DNA of 64,000 nucleotides. Origin: UMGS1002 sp964570825 (GTDB taxonomy: Bacteria > Bacillota > Clostridia > Oscillospirales > CAG-272). A program made the translations under genes and the position numbers. Below the pieces are notes generated by a model that was given only the letters and a program-made list of their open reading frames with translations, did no database searches and was not told where the DNA came from. The DNA is taken from positions 1 through 64,000 of the forward strand of contig CAZMZJ010000002.1 of assembly GCA_964570825.1 (NCBI GenBank). Reading direction: 5' to 3'. Below, one piece after another: positions 1-8,267 of the stretch. The stretch's first letter is position 1. Each line of letters starts with the position of its first letter.

Positions 1-41
1 AGCGGATCTCCTTTCGAAAAATATCTATTTTTTACTTAATC

Positions 42-70
42 AGTATAACAATTGTAGGTTCATTTGTCAA
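42..70 (-). promoter_or_regulatory. Sigma-A-type promoter for a gene off the left edge
   Basis: Read on the minus strand: TTGACA at 70-65, 17-base spacer, TATACT at 47-42. A ribosome binding site AAAGGAG follows at 14-8, giving a short leader. Confidence 0.75.
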
Positions 71-268
71 TATACTTTTTGATATATTGCATAATATTTT
101 CAGCACCGTATCCCATATTATGTTCATTTTTACATGGTTTATTGTCTGAGACACACGCTTGCCTGAAACGTCCGTTAGAAAATTGAAAATGGATTTATAA
201 TAATTTCTGCCGCAGGCATTATTTATTCTGTCCCGCAAAAAATTAAAAATACCCGCGGCAAAACAAAA

Positions 269-295
269 GGACGCCGAATATTTTTTACAGCGTCC
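269..295 (-). terminator. Rho-independent terminator of gltA
   Basis: Minus-strand stem GGACGC/GCGTCC with a loop of about 15 bases, followed by TTTTGTTTT, lying just after the citrate synthase stop codon. The large loop makes it moderate. Confidence 0.6.
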
Positions 296-323
296 CCTTA
301 TTTTTTATTTCTTTATTTATTAT

Positions 324-1712
324 TTACCTTTTTGCAATCGGCGTATACTCGTGCTCATGCTCAATGCACTTGTATCCCGGGCGGATTATCTTGTGAGCGG
401 TGCTGTATTCCTCCATTCTGTGAGCGCACCAGCCGGCGACGCGCGCAATGGCGAACAGAGGAGTATAAAGTTCAACCGGAATACCAAGCATGCGGTAAAC
501 CAGCCCCGAGTACAGGTCAACATTGGCGCACATTATTTTATCAGTGTTTTTATAATTGTTGTAAACCTGTGGAGTCAGGCGCTCGATGCGTTCGAGAAGC
601 TCGAAATCGTCCGAAAAGCCCTTTTCCTCCGCAAGCTTTCTGGCATATCTTTTGAGCATGACTGCGCGCGGGTCGGATTTTGTGTAAATCGGGTGCCCCA
701 TGCCGTAAATCAGACCCGAACCGTCGTACGCTTCGCCCTTGAGAATCTTTAGCAGGTAATCGGCAACTTCGCCGTCGTCTTTGGGATTGGAAACATTTTC
801 CTTTATGTTGTCGAACATTCCCTGAACCTCTATGTTCGCACCGCCGTGACGCGGTCCCTTGAGAGAGCCGACCGCGGCCGAAATCGCCGAATATGTATCG
901 GTTCCCGACGACGAAAGCACGCGGCAGGCGAATGTCGAGTTGTTGCCGCCGCCGTGCTCTGCGTGTATCACAAGGCAGAGGTCGAGCAGATGTGCCTCCT
1001 CCTCGGTGAAGGTTTTATCTGAACGCAGGATGCGCAGAAAGTTCTGGGCGGTTGAAAGCTCAGGACGCGGATTGTGCAAATGCAGGCTGCGGTCGCAGAA
1101 GTAATTTTTATATACCGCATAGGCGTGCGCGGCTATAACAGGCATGCGCGCTGTGATTTCCACGCTTTGCCTGAGCATATTCTCAAGACTTGTATCGTCG
1201 GGATTTTCATCATAAGCATAAAGAGCCAAAATGCCGGTTGCCATCTTGTTCATCAGCGAGCGGCAGGGCGCCTTCATCAGTATATCCTCGGTGAAACGCG
1301 GCGGCAGACGCCGGTAAGCGTCAAGCAAGGTATTGAATTCTGCAAGCTGAGATGCCGTCGGAAGCGAGCCGAAGAAAAGGAGGTATGTGCACTCCTCGAA
1401 TCCGTATCTGCCCTCCTTGGCATAGCTTTCAATGAGGTCAATCAAATTATACCCCCGGTATTCGAGCACTCCCTCGTCCGGGACTTTTTCTCCCTCGTTG
1501 ACCACATATCCGTGCGCGTTGCCGATTTTCGTGACGCCCGCGGTAACTCCGGTTCCGTCCGCTTCTCGGAGCCCCCTTTTTACGCGGTAGTTGTCGAAGG
1601 CCTGCTCCGGGATTGTATATGAATTTTTCGCCTCTGCGACAAATTTCTCAAAAAGCGACTTTGTTTCCTGTCTGTTGTCGACATGTGAAACATTTTCATT
1701 GTAATATTGCAT
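324..1712 (-). CDS. gltA: Citrate synthase (citrate/2-methylcitrate synthase family)
   Basis: Condenses acetyl-CoA with oxaloacetate to citrate in the cytoplasm. The protein of about 462 residues shows the family signatures in order: an N-terminal extension, the AEHGGGNNSTF stretch with a catalytic His, the GMGHPIY motif with the second His, and the C-terminal NVDLYSGLVY region with the conserved Asp. It is the Si type, not the HMGL-like Re type. An in-frame GTG lies 9 bases upstream at 1721; the ATG at 1712 is preferred because GCAGGTG sits at ribosome-binding distance. It is monocistronic with its own promoter and terminator. No aconitase or isocitrate dehydrogenase is nearby, so whether it serves glutamate synthesis or 2-methylcitrate formation cannot be read from context. 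Confidence 0.95.
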   Translation of the reverse strand: MQYYNENVSHVDNRQETKSLFEKFVAEAKNSYTIPEQAFDNYRVKRGLREADGTGVTAGVTKIGNAHGYVVNEGEKVPDEGVLEYRGYNLIDLIESYAKEGRYGFEECTYLLFFGSLPTASQLAEFNTLLDAYRRLPPRFTEDILMKAPCRSLMNKMATGILALYAYDENPDDTSLENMLRQSVEITARMPVIAAHAYAVYKNYFCDRSLHLHNPRPELSTAQNFLRILRSDKTFTEEEAHLLDLCLVIHAEHGGGNNSTFACRVLSSSGTDTYSAISAAVGSLKGPRHGGANIEVQGMFDNIKENVSNPKDDGEVADYLLKILKGEAYDGSGLIYGMGHPIYTKSDPRAVMLKRYARKLAEEKGFSDDFELLERIERLTPQVYNNYKNTDKIMCANVDLYSGLVYRMLGIPVELYTPLFAIARVAGWCAHRMEEYSTAHKIIRPGYKCIEHEHEYTPIAKR

Positions 1713-1747
1713 ATGGTACACCTGCCCCGCAAGAAATTATGGCTATT

Positions 1748-1776
1748 ATTATATCACTGTGCCGGCGGAAATGCAA
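1748..1776 (-). promoter_or_regulatory. Promoter of gltA
   Basis: Minus strand: TTGCAT, 17-base spacer, TATAAT, ending about 35 bases upstream of the gltA start. Confidence 0.7.
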
Positions 1777-1863
1777 GTATATTTTTTATAAAATTCATTT
1801 ATTTTAGCATGGCAAAGCGAAACCATTATAATGCCATAATTTCATATTAACATTTTTCAAAAA

Positions 1864-1894
1864 CATAAAAAGCGGCGGGAGCACCGCCCCCGCC
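1864..1894 (-). terminator. Terminator of the MBOAT-CDF pair
   Basis: Directly after the CDF stop codon the minus strand has GGCGGG, a 9-base loop, CCCGCC, then GCTTTTTATG. Confidence 0.75.
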
Positions 1895-3061
1895 TTATCC
1901 CCTGTCCACTGTGATAACTGCGTTGTATACCGGATTTATCCTATTTATTTCCGCCTTTATTGCCGCACACAGCTCGCTGTCGGTCAGCTTCACCTCAAAC
2001 GGAGCGGCTACATCAAAAATCAGATTGGTATGCGTCGCTCCTATCACGCAGCGGAAGTCGTGAATCCGGAGCCTTTCGTCGACCAGCTTCACCGTTTCGG
2101 CAATTTTTTCCTTAAGCTCGTTCACACGGCTGTCGTCGGTGACAATCGGATCCATATGTACTGTCGCTTCAATCGATAGCTCGCTTTTTATCTGTTTTTC
2201 AATATTGTCTATCATATCGTGCAGCGCGAAAATATCCTCTTTGCCGTCGACCTCGACATGCAGCGACGCAATCACTTTTCCGGGACCGTAATTGTGGACA
2301 ACCATATCGTGAATGCCCAGCGCCCCGTGGTATTCTCCTACGACCCTCTCTATCCCTATGATTATTTCATCCGAAGGAGCCTCTCCGAGAATGGAATTCT
2401 TTGTTTCGTTAAGTATCTTAACTCCTGCGATAAAAATCACCACCGCAACCGCCGCGCCCATCAGGGCATCGACGCGCACCCAGCCAAAGATCAGATAAAG
2501 AATCATGCCGGCAAGCACCGCAGCGGTGGAAAGAGCGTCAGAAAGCGAATCCGCCGCTGTCGCCCTCATTACAGACGAGTCGATTTTCTTGCCGAGCCTG
2601 TGATTAAATAATCCCAGCCAGAGCTTTGCAAGCACCGACGCCGCAAGCACTGCGACTGTCGCAATCCAATTTTCACGCGAAGGCGGTTCGGGATTCATCA
2701 ATTTTTTCACAGATTCCGCGAACAGTTCGTATCCGACCAGAAGCACGAGAAAAGACACTATCATCGACGCGATATACTCAATTCTCGCGTGTCCAAACGG
2801 ATGTTCCCTGTCGGCGGGCTTAGCGGAAATTTTGAACGAGATAAATGAAATTATCTGTGAGCCAGCGTCCGAAAGATTATTGAAAGCGTCGGCAGTAATC
2901 GAAATCGCACCGGCCAGCGTCCCCACCGTCAGTTTGCTCGCAAACAAAATGAGATTGGTAATTATGCCGACCGTGCTTGCCATGGTGCCGTATGCCCGGC
3001 GGACTGAGGGGTCTGATGTGTTTTTGCGGTTTTTAATAAATCTGCTTAATAACTCAGTCAT
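1895..3061 (-). CDS. Cation diffusion facilitator (CDF) family metal exporter
   Basis: Proton- or potassium-coupled exporter of divalent metals (Zn, Mn, Fe or Co) in the cytoplasmic membrane. The protein of about 388 residues has the CDF layout: roughly six membrane segments, the TADAFNNLSDAGSQ motif in TM2, DREHPFGHARIEY before TM3, and ATAADSLSDALST in TM5 supplying the paired metal-binding Asp residues, then a cytoplasmic C-terminal dimerisation domain of about 180 residues with several His and Asp. ATG 3061 is preferred over 3073 because GGAGAG lies 6 bases upstream. It follows the MBOAT gene by 35 bases with no promoter between, so the two are probably cotranscribed. The metal cannot be assigned from sequence. 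Confidence 0.92.
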   Translation of the reverse strand: MTELLSRFIKNRKNTSDPSVRRAYGTMASTVGIITNLILFASKLTVGTLAGAISITADAFNNLSDAGSQIISFISFKISAKPADREHPFGHARIEYIASMIVSFLVLLVGYELFAESVKKLMNPEPPSRENWIATVAVLAASVLAKLWLGLFNHRLGKKIDSSVMRATAADSLSDALSTAAVLAGMILYLIFGWVRVDALMGAAVAVVIFIAGVKILNETKNSILGEAPSDEIIIGIERVVGEYHGALGIHDMVVHNYGPGKVIASLHVEVDGKEDIFALHDMIDNIEKQIKSELSIEATVHMDPIVTDDSRVNELKEKIAETVKLVDERLRIHDFRCVIGATHTNLIFDVAAPFEVKLTDSELCAAIKAEINRINPVYNAVITVDRG

Positions 3062-3096
3062 ATTTCTCTCCATACTGCCGCAGGGCAGCGACGTTT

Positions 3097-4518
3097 CTAA
3101 AATTTGAAGTAAAGAAAAGGATTGAAGGACGAATCCACCAGATACGCCGTGCAGATAATCAGCATAGCCACGCAGAGAGCGCCGGAAGCGTACGGCAGCC
3201 AGCGCTTTTTCTCATAGGCCCGCCAGAACGCACGCCGCCCTGCCGGAGTGCTTGCGAACACCATAACGGCTAACATCAGGGCGCTGCGCGCAATATCCCA
3301 GATATCGGCGGAGTTGATAAACCGCGCGCCGCCGGCGCCGAACATAGTCCCCGCATATGTGAAACCCTTGGACAGAGTCAGGCCGTCCGAACCGTCGAAA
3401 ACAAATATCAGCCATCCGACGGCGATGAAAAACAGCGCGTATATATGTCTTAAAAAACCGGGCAGCTTTTCAAGATATTTCCCAAGAAATGCTTTTTCAA
3501 TAATAAGGAGGACGACATAATAAAGCCCCCAGATGACAAAATTCCAGCTTGCGCCGTGCCACAGCCCTGTCAGCAGCCAGACCACGAAAAGGTTGAAATA
3601 AGTGCGCATCTCGCCTCGCCTGTTGCCGCCAAGCGGAATATACACATATTCGCGGAACCAGGAGTAGAGCGATATATGCCAGCGTCGCCAAAATTCGGTT
3701 ATGCTTTTCGAAATATACGGATAATTGAAATTTTCAAGAAAACGGAAGCCGAGTATGCGCCCGAGCCCGATTGCCATATCTGAGTAGCCCGAAAAATCAA
3801 AATAAATCTGAAAAGTATAAAAAATAATTCCGAGCCACGCACCGGCAACGGTCAGCTCGCCGTCCGGAAGTCTTGAAAAATACTTCCACATCTCTCCTGC
3901 GGTGTTCGCCAGCAGAACCTTCTTGCACAGACCTGCGGTAAACGTCCTGATGCCTGACGCCGCCATATTGAATGAGTGTTCCCTGCCGGCAAGCTGGTCG
4001 TCTATATCTCTGTAACGCACAATAGGTCCGGCTATAAGCTGCGGGAAAAGAGTCACATAAGCGCCGAAATTTATAATATTTTTCTGCGCCCTCGTGTCGT
4101 TGCGGTACACGTCGATCACATATGACAGCGCCTGAAAGGTATAGAAAGATATTCCGATAGGCAGAGAAATGCCCGGAGTCTTAAGGCTTTCCAGCCCCGG
4201 AATAATGCGCAGGTTTTCAACAACAAATCCGGCATACTTGAATAATCCGAGAATCGCAAGGTTTGTTGCGACCGCCGCGGCAAGAAAGCGGCGCGCCTTA
4301 ACCTTATCGCCGTTATTTTTTTCTATCAAAAGTCCGAAAAAATAATCAATCGTAATGGTAAAAACCATCAAAAAAACATATACCGGCTCTCCCCATCCGT
4401 AAAAAATCAGGCTGACAGCAAGGAGAATCAAATTCCGCCAACGCATGGGAGAGAGGAAATATATAAGCAATGTGACCGGCAGGAAAAAATACAGAAATTC
4501 AAGGGATGAAAAGAGCAC
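3097..4518 (-). CDS. MBOAT family O-acyltransferase (AlgI/DltB-like)
   Basis: Membrane-bound O-acyltransferase that transfers acyl (usually acetyl) groups to an extracellular polymer, as AlgI does for alginate. The 473-residue protein starts with the typical hydrophobic segment (LEFLYFFLPVTLLIYF) and has about ten membrane segments. It carries WRRWHISLYSWFREYVYIPLGG-type family sequence and the GLWHGASWNFVIWG motif holding the catalytic His. The GTG start is supported by AAAGGAGG 7 bases upstream. No SGNH/DltD-type partner is adjacent; a CDF exporter follows instead, so the acceptor polymer is unknown. Confidence 0.93.
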   Translation of the reverse strand: MLFSSLEFLYFFLPVTLLIYFLSPMRWRNLILLAVSLIFYGWGEPVYVFLMVFTITIDYFFGLLIEKNNGDKVKARRFLAAAVATNLAILGLFKYAGFVVENLRIIPGLESLKTPGISLPIGISFYTFQALSYVIDVYRNDTRAQKNIINFGAYVTLFPQLIAGPIVRYRDIDDQLAGREHSFNMAASGIRTFTAGLCKKVLLANTAGEMWKYFSRLPDGELTVAGAWLGIIFYTFQIYFDFSGYSDMAIGLGRILGFRFLENFNYPYISKSITEFWRRWHISLYSWFREYVYIPLGGNRRGEMRTYFNLFVVWLLTGLWHGASWNFVIWGLYYVVLLIIEKAFLGKYLEKLPGFLRHIYALFFIAVGWLIFVFDGSDGLTLSKGFTYAGTMFGAGGARFINSADIWDIARSALMLAVMVFASTPAGRRAFWRAYEKKRWLPYASGALCVAMLIICTAYLVDSSFNPFLYFKF

Positions 4519-4705
4519 TTCCGGCCTCCTTTGGCTATTGATGAAAATGTATTGTAATTCTTAGCGAGTGGATAAGAAGCCGTCCTTTTGTTTTTTACTC
4601 ATCCGTTTTTGCGCTCAACATATTTATATGTTTACACGCCGTAAGGCCCCATCCTAAAATAGTTTTGTCGGTTTCTTTCAGGAAATCCGCTGATTCCCCG
4701 AACAG

Positions 4706-6244
4706 TCAGCACCAGTACTTTCTGTCAAGGCTGCGGAGCTGAACCGCCTCGGCAACATGATAATCCCGTATAATATCGCTTCCGTCGAGATCCGCAATTG
4801 TGCGCGCGACTCGCAATATACGGTCATAGCCCCTTGCGGATAGCCCGAGCGAGTCATAAGCCGAGCGAAGAAGCGCGACTGCGGACCGATCGGCGACGCA
4901 GTGCTTATGAATGCCGGCAGGCGTCAGCTGGGCGTTGCAGAAAACCGAGTCTTTACCCATGCGACGTCTGGCGAATTCCCGTGCCGCCGTCACGCGTGCG
5001 CGGATTTCAGCCGAGGTTTCGGGAGCCGCGGCCGGGGTGGATATCTCATCATACGAAAGCGACGGCATCTCGATCTGGATATCCATGCGGTCAAGCAGAG
5101 GACCGCTTATTTTCGATATATAACGCTTCACATCGTCCGGACGGCAGGTGCATTTGCGCGTCGGATGCCCGAAATATCCGCATCTGCAGGGGTTCATCGC
5201 GCCGACAAGCATAAATGAACATGGATATGTCACACGTCCGTTCGCGCGCGTAATCGTCACTCTGCGGTCTTCAAGCGGCTGGCGCAGAGCGTCGGTGACC
5301 TGCTTCGGGAACTCGGGAAGCTCGTCCAGAAAAAGCACTCCGTTGTGAGCAAGCGACACCTCTCCCGGCAGCGGATAAACTCCGCCGCCGACAAGGCTGA
5401 CCGCGGACATCGTGTGGTGCGGCGAACGGAAAGGCCGTATGCCGAGCAGCGACACCCCTTCGGGCAGCGTCCCGGCGACTGAATGTATTTTTGTGGTTTC
5501 GATGGCTTCCTCAAAGGTCAGCGGAGGCAGAATTCCCGGCAGCCGTTTTGCCATCATGGATTTTCCTGTCCCGGGTGGCCCGATAAGGAGGATATTATGA
5601 CCGCCAGCCGCGGCTACCTCCATCGCCCGCTTTGCCATTTGCTGACCGCGTACGTCGGCAAAATCAAGTTCCTCCGATGCGTAAGCGCCGCCGTCCGCCG
5701 TCATCGTGCGTTTTACCGGCGTCATCACAGCATCGCCGTTAAGGTGTGCGACAAGCTGGCCTACGTTCTCGACGGCAAACACCGAGATACCCTCGACAGC
5801 TGCCGCCTCCGCCGCGTTCTCCGCAGGCGCGTAGAATTCTCGCATACCTGCATCCTTGGCGGCGGCGCACATGCAAAGCGCACCGCGCACGCCGCGCACA
5901 CCGCCCGAGAGCGACAGCTCTCCGGCAAAGCAGCGGCGCGAGAGGTCGACTCCGGGTTTGATTGCCCCGGCGCAGCGCAAAATTCCGAGCAGAATAGACA
6001 AATCAAACCCGGAGCCTTCCTTGCGCCTGTCGGCGGGGGCGAGATTGACTGTCAGCGCCATGTCAGGAAAATTCCAGCCGCTGTTCTCGCAGGCCGTGCG
6101 GACTCTTTCCTTCGCCTCCTTGACGGCGGCGTCCGGCAATCCGACTATTTCAAATTCCGGAAGCCTGTTGCACGCGTCGCACTCGGCGGTTACAATAAAA
6201 CCGTCGATGCCGTAAAGTCCCGCGCCGTATATGGTCGATAACAT
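4706..6244 (-). CDS. yifB: YifB/ComM-like Mg-chelatase family AAA ATPase
   Basis: Hexameric AAA+ protein related to ComM, a branch-migration helicase acting in natural transformation in Gram-negatives; the role in Clostridia is less clear. The family start MLSTIYGAGLYG is at 6244; a longer in-frame ORF to 6325 runs into the promoter and is rejected. In order: N-terminal Lon-like ChlI domain (about 1-190), Walker A GPPGTGKS, Walker B with LFLDELPEF, the MNPCRCGYFGHP region with four Cys that may bind a metal, and the C-terminal Mg-chelatase lid. Length of 512 residues is normal. It has its own promoter and is divergent from efp. Confidence 0.93.
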   Translation of the reverse strand: MLSTIYGAGLYGIDGFIVTAECDACNRLPEFEIVGLPDAAVKEAKERVRTACENSGWNFPDMALTVNLAPADRRKEGSGFDLSILLGILRCAGAIKPGVDLSRRCFAGELSLSGGVRGVRGALCMCAAAKDAGMREFYAPAENAAEAAAVEGISVFAVENVGQLVAHLNGDAVMTPVKRTMTADGGAYASEELDFADVRGQQMAKRAMEVAAAGGHNILLIGPPGTGKSMMAKRLPGILPPLTFEEAIETTKIHSVAGTLPEGVSLLGIRPFRSPHHTMSAVSLVGGGVYPLPGEVSLAHNGVLFLDELPEFPKQVTDALRQPLEDRRVTITRANGRVTYPCSFMLVGAMNPCRCGYFGHPTRKCTCRPDDVKRYISKISGPLLDRMDIQIEMPSLSYDEISTPAAAPETSAEIRARVTAAREFARRRMGKDSVFCNAQLTPAGIHKHCVADRSAVALLRSAYDSLGLSARGYDRILRVARTIADLDGSDIIRDYHVAEAVQLRSLDRKYWC

Positions 6245-6293
6245 TATTACGCAAAAAGCCTCCGTACATACAAATTTTGTCATATGATAATTG

Positions 6294-6322
6294 AGTATAG
6301 CATATAAAATTGATTTTTTCAA
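6294..6322 (-). promoter_or_regulatory. Promoter of yifB
   Basis: Minus strand: TTGAAA, 17-base spacer, TATACT; the CATATG hexamer occurs on both sides. It leaves a leader of about 45 bases to the ATG at 6244. Confidence 0.7.
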
Positions 6323-6401
6323 CATATGAACCGAAATTTATGGTTAAGCTATATAAGGTGCAAAATATTTCGCCTACCGGACATAATTTAATCAAAACCT
6401 C

Positions 6402-6430
6402 TTGAAAAGAGCATACGTTTGTAGTACAAT
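6402..6430 (+). promoter_or_regulatory. Promoter of efp
   Basis: TTGAAA, 17-base spacer, TACAAT, with a leader of about 70 bases to efp. Confidence 0.7.
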
Positions 6431-6509
6431 AAACTGTAACTGCGATGTTGCGGGGAAAACTGCCATCTCCGCATTTTAATGTATAAGAAACACTGTTTGG
6501 AGGTATATT

Positions 6510-7067
6510 ATGGTAACAGCAGGTGATTTCAGAAACGGCATAACCTTCGAGATGGACGGCAGCGTCTACCAGATAATCGAGTTCCAGCATGTGAAGCCGG
6601 GAAAAGGCGCGGCTTTTGTCCGCACCAAGATAAAGAACGTTATCTCAGGCGGAGTTGTGGAAAAAACATTTTCACCGACAGATAAATTCGAGAACGCTTA
6701 CATCGACCGCAAGGATATGCAGTATTCCTACAACGACGGAGATCTTTATTACTTTATGGATCTTGAAACTTTCGAGCAGATGCCCATAGGCAAGGACAAG
6801 CTGCCCGACAACTTCAAGTTCGTAAAGGAAGAAATGATCTGCAAAATTATTTCCTACAAGGGAAACGTCTTCGGAATCGAGCCCCCCACGTTCGTGGAGC
6901 TTGAGGTAACCGACACCGAACCCGGATTTGCCGGAAACACAGCTACAAATACCCTTAAACCCGCAACACTTGAGACCGGCGCGCAGATCAAAGTTCCTCT
7001 TTTCATCGGTCCCGGAGAACGCATCAAAATCGACACCCGTACCGGCGAATATCTGTCGCGCGCCTGA
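6510..7067 (+). CDS. efp: Elongation factor P
   Basis: Ribosome-binding factor that relieves stalling at polyproline stretches. The 185 residues span the three beta-barrel domains of EF-P: KOW-like N-terminal domain, central OB domain, and the C-terminal OB domain ending in the signature GERIKIDTRTGEYLSRA. The loop GKGAA holds a Lys at position 32, the residue modified in other bacteria (beta-lysyl, rhamnosyl or 5-aminopentanol systems); no modification gene is adjacent. GGAGG lies just before the ATG. Monocistronic, followed by a repeat-rich spacer. Confidence 0.97.
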   Translation: MVTAGDFRNGITFEMDGSVYQIIEFQHVKPGKGAAFVRTKIKNVISGGVVEKTFSPTDKFENAYIDRKDMQYSYNDGDLYYFMDLETFEQMPIGKDKLPDNFKFVKEEMICKIISYKGNVFGIEPPTFVELEVTDTEPGFAGNTATNTLKPATLETGAQIKVPLFIGPGERIKIDTRTGEYLSRA

Positions 7068-7163
7068 ACATCTGACATCCAACATCTTACATCTGACAGC
7101 AGACAGAGGAAACCAATTATTTTGAAAGTCTGACTAATTCAGACAGCAATACCGGAGCCGGCG

Positions 7164-7233
7164 AAAGTCAAAAGTCAAAAGTCAAAAGTCAAAAGGCGAA
7201 AGGCGAAAGGCGAAAGGCGAAAGGCAAAAGCCG
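7164..7233 (+). repeat. Heptanucleotide tandem repeat array (about 10 units)
   Basis: Ten consecutive 7-base units: four AAAGTCA, four AAAGGCG, one AAAGGCA and one AAAGCCG. The array lies 30 bases upstream of the next gene's start and just before its ribosome binding site, so copy number changes would alter the leader but not the frame. Imperfect 11-base repeats of the type CATCTGACATC precede it near 7068-7102. Confidence 0.9.
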
Positions 7234-7262
7234 AGGCCCGGTTTTGCGGAAAGGAAGCAAAA

Positions 7263-7730
7263 ATGACGATCAATGAAAAAGCAGTATATCTCAAAGGTCT
7301 GGCTGACGGTCTTAACTATGACAAGACCTCAGCAGAGGGCAAACTCATAGCGGCTCTTATTGACCTTGTGGGCGACATGGCCAAGTCGGTTGAGAATTTG
7401 GACAAGGATATCGAACGTCTTAACGACTACATCGAGGAAATCGACGAAGATCTCGGAAATGTTGAAGAGGACCTCTATGGCGGCGACGATGACGATGACG
7501 ATGACGACGAGGACGACGACGAGGACGAGGACGGGTGTGATGAAAATGACGTGTGCAGCTGCTGCGACGGCAAATGCTGTGAAATCGAATGCCCGAACTG
7601 CGGAGAAACCGTGTGCTTAGACAGCGAATCCGATCCTGAAGATATGGTTTGCCCGTCCTGCGGCGAGAAGCTTGCAACCCTTCTTGAAGAAGAGGACGAA
7701 GACGGAAACAAAGACGAAGAGAAGAAATAA
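7263..7730 (+). CDS. CD1247 N-terminal-domain protein with poly-Asp run and zinc ribbon
   Basis: Small cytoplasmic protein of 155 residues. Residues 1-70 match the family named after Clostridioides difficile CD1247 (MTINEKAVYLKGLADGL...), probably a short coiled coil. Residues 75-90 are almost pure Asp/Glu, followed by a Cys-rich section (CSCCDGKCC, 98-106) and a zinc ribbon made of CPNC (110-113) and CPSC (130-133), then a Glu/Asp tail. GAAAGGAAG provides the ribosome binding site. Function is unknown in the family; the acidic run is long for such a protein and suggests binding of a basic partner or cations, which is inference. Own terminator follows. Confidence 0.85.
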   Translation: MTINEKAVYLKGLADGLNYDKTSAEGKLIAALIDLVGDMAKSVENLDKDIERLNDYIEEIDEDLGNVEEDLYGGDDDDDDDDEDDDEDEDGCDENDVCSCCDGKCCEIECPNCGETVCLDSESDPEDMVCPSCGEKLATLLEEEDEDGNKDEEKK

Positions 7731-7748
7731 TCCCGGAGCAACAAAAAT

Positions 7749-7787
7749 TCCGGCGGTAACACATCGAATGCGCCGCCGGATTTTTTT
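7749..7787 (+). terminator. Terminator after the CD1247-type gene
   Basis: Stem TCCGGCGG/CCGCCGGA with a 16-base loop followed by TTTTTTTG. Confidence 0.85.
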
Positions 7788-7867
7788 GTTTATCTCATAA
7801 TCCCGGTTTTCATGCGCTGTTTTCGGGCATACTAAGAAAAAATAAAATTATTTCCGAGGTAATAAAT

Positions 7868-8197
7868 ATGCCCATAACAGAGCTGCACGACAAAGAATCC
7901 GGCGCCGTAGACCAGCCCGGAAAAACCGTCCTCATAGAATTCTATACCAGCACTTGCCCGACCTGCCGCGCGATGAGGCAGACGCTTGAAGACATCGCCG
8001 AGGAAAGAAACGATTTTGACATTTTTATCGTCAACACAGATGAAAACCCGGGGTTTGTCAGGGAATACGGAATTCGCAGCGTCCCGACATTCATATCCTT
8101 CAAAGACGGAAAAATCGTTCACCGGGTTGCCGGCGCGGTAAGCCGATGCGAGCTTAAGAAAATGGTTTCCGCCGAAAAGGAAGAAGCGGTCAGGTGA
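7868..8197 (+). CDS. Thioredoxin-like protein, CPTC active site
   Basis: Thioredoxin-fold disulfide oxidoreductase of 109 residues, cytoplasmic (no signal peptide). The active site is C30-P-T-C33 in the TSTCPTCRAM context and the cis-Pro loop is SVPTF; FKDGK and VAGAVSRCELKK match the last strand and helix. CPTC is rarer than the thioredoxin CGPC and usually alters redox potential. No thioredoxin reductase is next to it. An extra Cys (SRCEL) lies in the last helix. The start is supported by CCGAGGTAA upstream; it converges on a flavin reductase gene across a shared terminator. Confidence 0.9.
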   Translation: MPITELHDKESGAVDQPGKTVLIEFYTSTCPTCRAMRQTLEDIAEERNDFDIFIVNTDENPGFVREYGIRSVPTFISFKDGKIVHRVAGAVSRCELKKMVSAEKEEAVR

Positions 8198-8221
8198 ACA
8201 GATCCGTCTTCGCCAACGCAG

Positions 8222-8246
8222 AAAAACCCGCCACAGGCGGGTTTTT
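8222..8246. terminator. Bidirectional terminator (thioredoxin / flavin reductase)
   Basis: Stem AAAAACCCGCC/GGCGGGTTTTT of 11 pairs with a 3-base loop, giving a T-run in both directions between convergent genes. Confidence 0.92.
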
Positions 8247-8267
8247 CTTATGCTGCGCGTCTTCCGG

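Larger units (their letters stand above)
1..323. other. Left-edge intergenic region, no gene supported
   Basis: AT-rich stretch. It carries the promoter and ribosome binding site of a minus-strand gene lying off the left edge (AAAGGAG on the minus strand at 8-14, so its start codon should fall within about 2 bases of the edge) and the citrate synthase terminator near 269-295. A 68-codon minus ORF (32-238) shows no convincing composition or start signal and overlaps this promoter, so it is not called. Confidence 0.6.

Noticed and set aside
32..238. 68-codon ORF on the minus strand at the left edge
   Set aside because: Low-complexity AT-rich composition, no ribosome binding site, and it overlaps a strong promoter for an off-window gene.
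4563..4575. Single DnaA-box-like TTATCCAC sequence upstream of the MBOAT gene
   Set aside because: One isolated near match is expected by chance.
7164..7233. CRISPR-like array
   Set aside because: Seven-base units without spacers; a microsatellite, not a CRISPR.
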